From the NCBI GenBank assembly GCA_963971305.1, contig OZ020307.1:8817501-8881500 (forward strand): a stretch of DNA of 64,000 bases, read 5' to 3'. The DNA comes from Arcuatula senhousia. Its lineage: Eukaryota > Mollusca > Bivalvia > Mytilida > Mytilidae. The position numbers and the translations under genes are program-made. Every line of letters starts with the position of its first letter. Position 1 is the stretch's first letter. Below the pieces are notes generated by a model. That model had not been told where the DNA came from, did not search any database, and saw only the letters and a program-made list of their open reading frames with translations. This document shows positions 62,746-64,000 of this stretch, piece by piece.

Positions 62746-64000
62746 CAATAAGGTGTATTCATTTAGAGACAGACTACCTAATTCTACAGGATCGTTGGAG
62801 TTAACATGTGTGTTATAGTCTCATGTTCATTTACTGCATATCCTTTCATAAATTAAATAACTAGTAGTATCTAGCCACCTTAATGACGAAGTGCAACCTA
62901 AATGTGAAAAAATATGTAAAAGGAAAACTTTTTTTGTTTGGTAATATGTGACCATTTTCTGCACAAAAAAGATTTTGTATGATAGATCACAAACATAAGT
63001 GATGTTTGGAGTTTAGAGGACAAGGGACTTTTTCACCAAATTGCCCTGGGAGCCATATTGGACCACCAAATAGAAAGTCATTTTTTTATTCGATTTCGTC
63101 AATTTTATTTGTTAATATAGAACAAATAATGTGAAATAGGCATTGCCTAACTGCGAACACAGCATAATTCTAATAATCAAAGGTTGACATATTTTTGTAA
63201 ATACATGTTAAAAAAAAACTCCACATTACAACAGAACAGATAGAATCTCATATGACAGAGTTCCATGTCTCAGTTGATGAATAAAATCTTTAAGAAATTA
63301 TAATATCACATCTATAGAACCCCATTCCCGCAAAGACGTGGTCACTTTGATACTTCATTTGCTTACCTTAAAGTAAAAACATGTGCAAGGTGCGTTTTGA
63401 TAAATTTCCGAGAACTATTTTGATTGATCGATTTTGGACAGAAGACATATAAAGTTAACGTGTTTAAAGTGCCATTGTAAACATTTTTTACTGAACGAAA
63501 AAAAAAAGATTTGATTTCGAATCGATGCAGTGGTGTATATCTGAAATCATCGTAGGTGCATTTTCTAGAACGTTCAATTTGTGACGAGATGCTTGTGGCG
63601 ATTGAACGTAAAATAGAAAAGTGAGAAGCATATCCGGACGAAAAAAAATCAATATCGAGAATTAGGCAACATTATATCGCGGGAACTTGCTGTAGAGCTC
63701 TCCGCTCTCGAGGGCAATCCCGCTACGAGCTGCTGCTGTCCTGTATATCTTTTAGTTTTTCTTCCCCCGAAACCATGTGCTAAAATGGCCAAATCTCAAA
63801 TTTTAAGCGATATAACATGGAAGGAGTGACTGGAAGCAAAGTTGAAAATATGCTTTTTGTAGTGACAATAAAGCGGTCTTTTGGAAATCATTCCATATTA
63901 ATAGCCCAACCTTTCATTCATGTAAAATATTCTCCTAAAGATGACTATTTCTGCATGTTTCATTAAAACAGAGAGATATTCCCATCTTTTAACCTTTAAT
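62746..64000. other. No gene recognised
   Basis: AT-rich. A more GC-rich patch at 63685-63750 (TATCGCGGGAACTTGCTGTA, GAGCTCTCCGCTCTCGAG) stands out but has no ORF or RNA fold that I can support. Confidence 0.35.

Overview
The window looks like nuclear DNA of a mollusc, most probably a bivalve. Genes are split by introns with GT-AG boundaries, the DNA is AT-rich, the palindromic word ACATGTA recurs throughout, and the repeat families (CTCACC-ended repeats, tailed retroposons, Penelope-type reverse transcriptases, TCCG-rich arrays) resemble those of bivalve genomes. The species cannot be fixed from the sequence alone.

Genes lie only in the first third. A CDK2AP1 homologue (NuRD-associated; minus strand, 798-1142) has its whole coding sequence in one exon just after a splice acceptor. 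A THAP zinc-finger gene (minus strand, 5253-5858) may continue into an unseen exon. GET4 (plus strand, 6367-20632) is a complete nine-exon gene for the tail-anchored-protein targeting factor; its exons join in frame to 329 codons, close to the human protein in length. GET4 and the THAP gene diverge from about 500 bp that may act as a shared promoter.

Intron 1 of GET4 (about 7 kb) is a stack of mobile elements: a dead LINE; a 484-bp non-autonomous LTR retrotransposon (TRIM) with tRNA-like sequence inside both LTRs; a CR1-like 3' end; a TTAA-flanked MITE; a 1.35-kb repeat containing a six-copy tandem array; and a 12-bp-TIR element. Later introns hold C-tract minisatellites, decoy copies of the start of exon 8, and a MITE ending 31 bp before exon 9.

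From about 22.7 kb to the right end I see no intact host gene. The region is dominated by decayed copies of Penelope-like reverse transcriptases (at least eight fragments of two subfamilies on both strands, one with a tail-to-tail inverted 3' end), a five-copy ~200-bp short repeat (plus a weaker sixth), tailed retroposons, a 385-bp element with ~43-bp TIRs and a 5-bp target duplication, a 1.4-kb near-perfect palindrome, tandem and dispersed duplications, and an array at 60.3-61.0 kb with four perfect estrogen-response-element palindromes spaced about 146 bp apart.

The observations most worth following are the TRIM with tRNA-like LTRs, the 1.4-kb foldback, the four-ERE array, the 5-bp-TSD TIR element and the exon-8 decoys in GET4.
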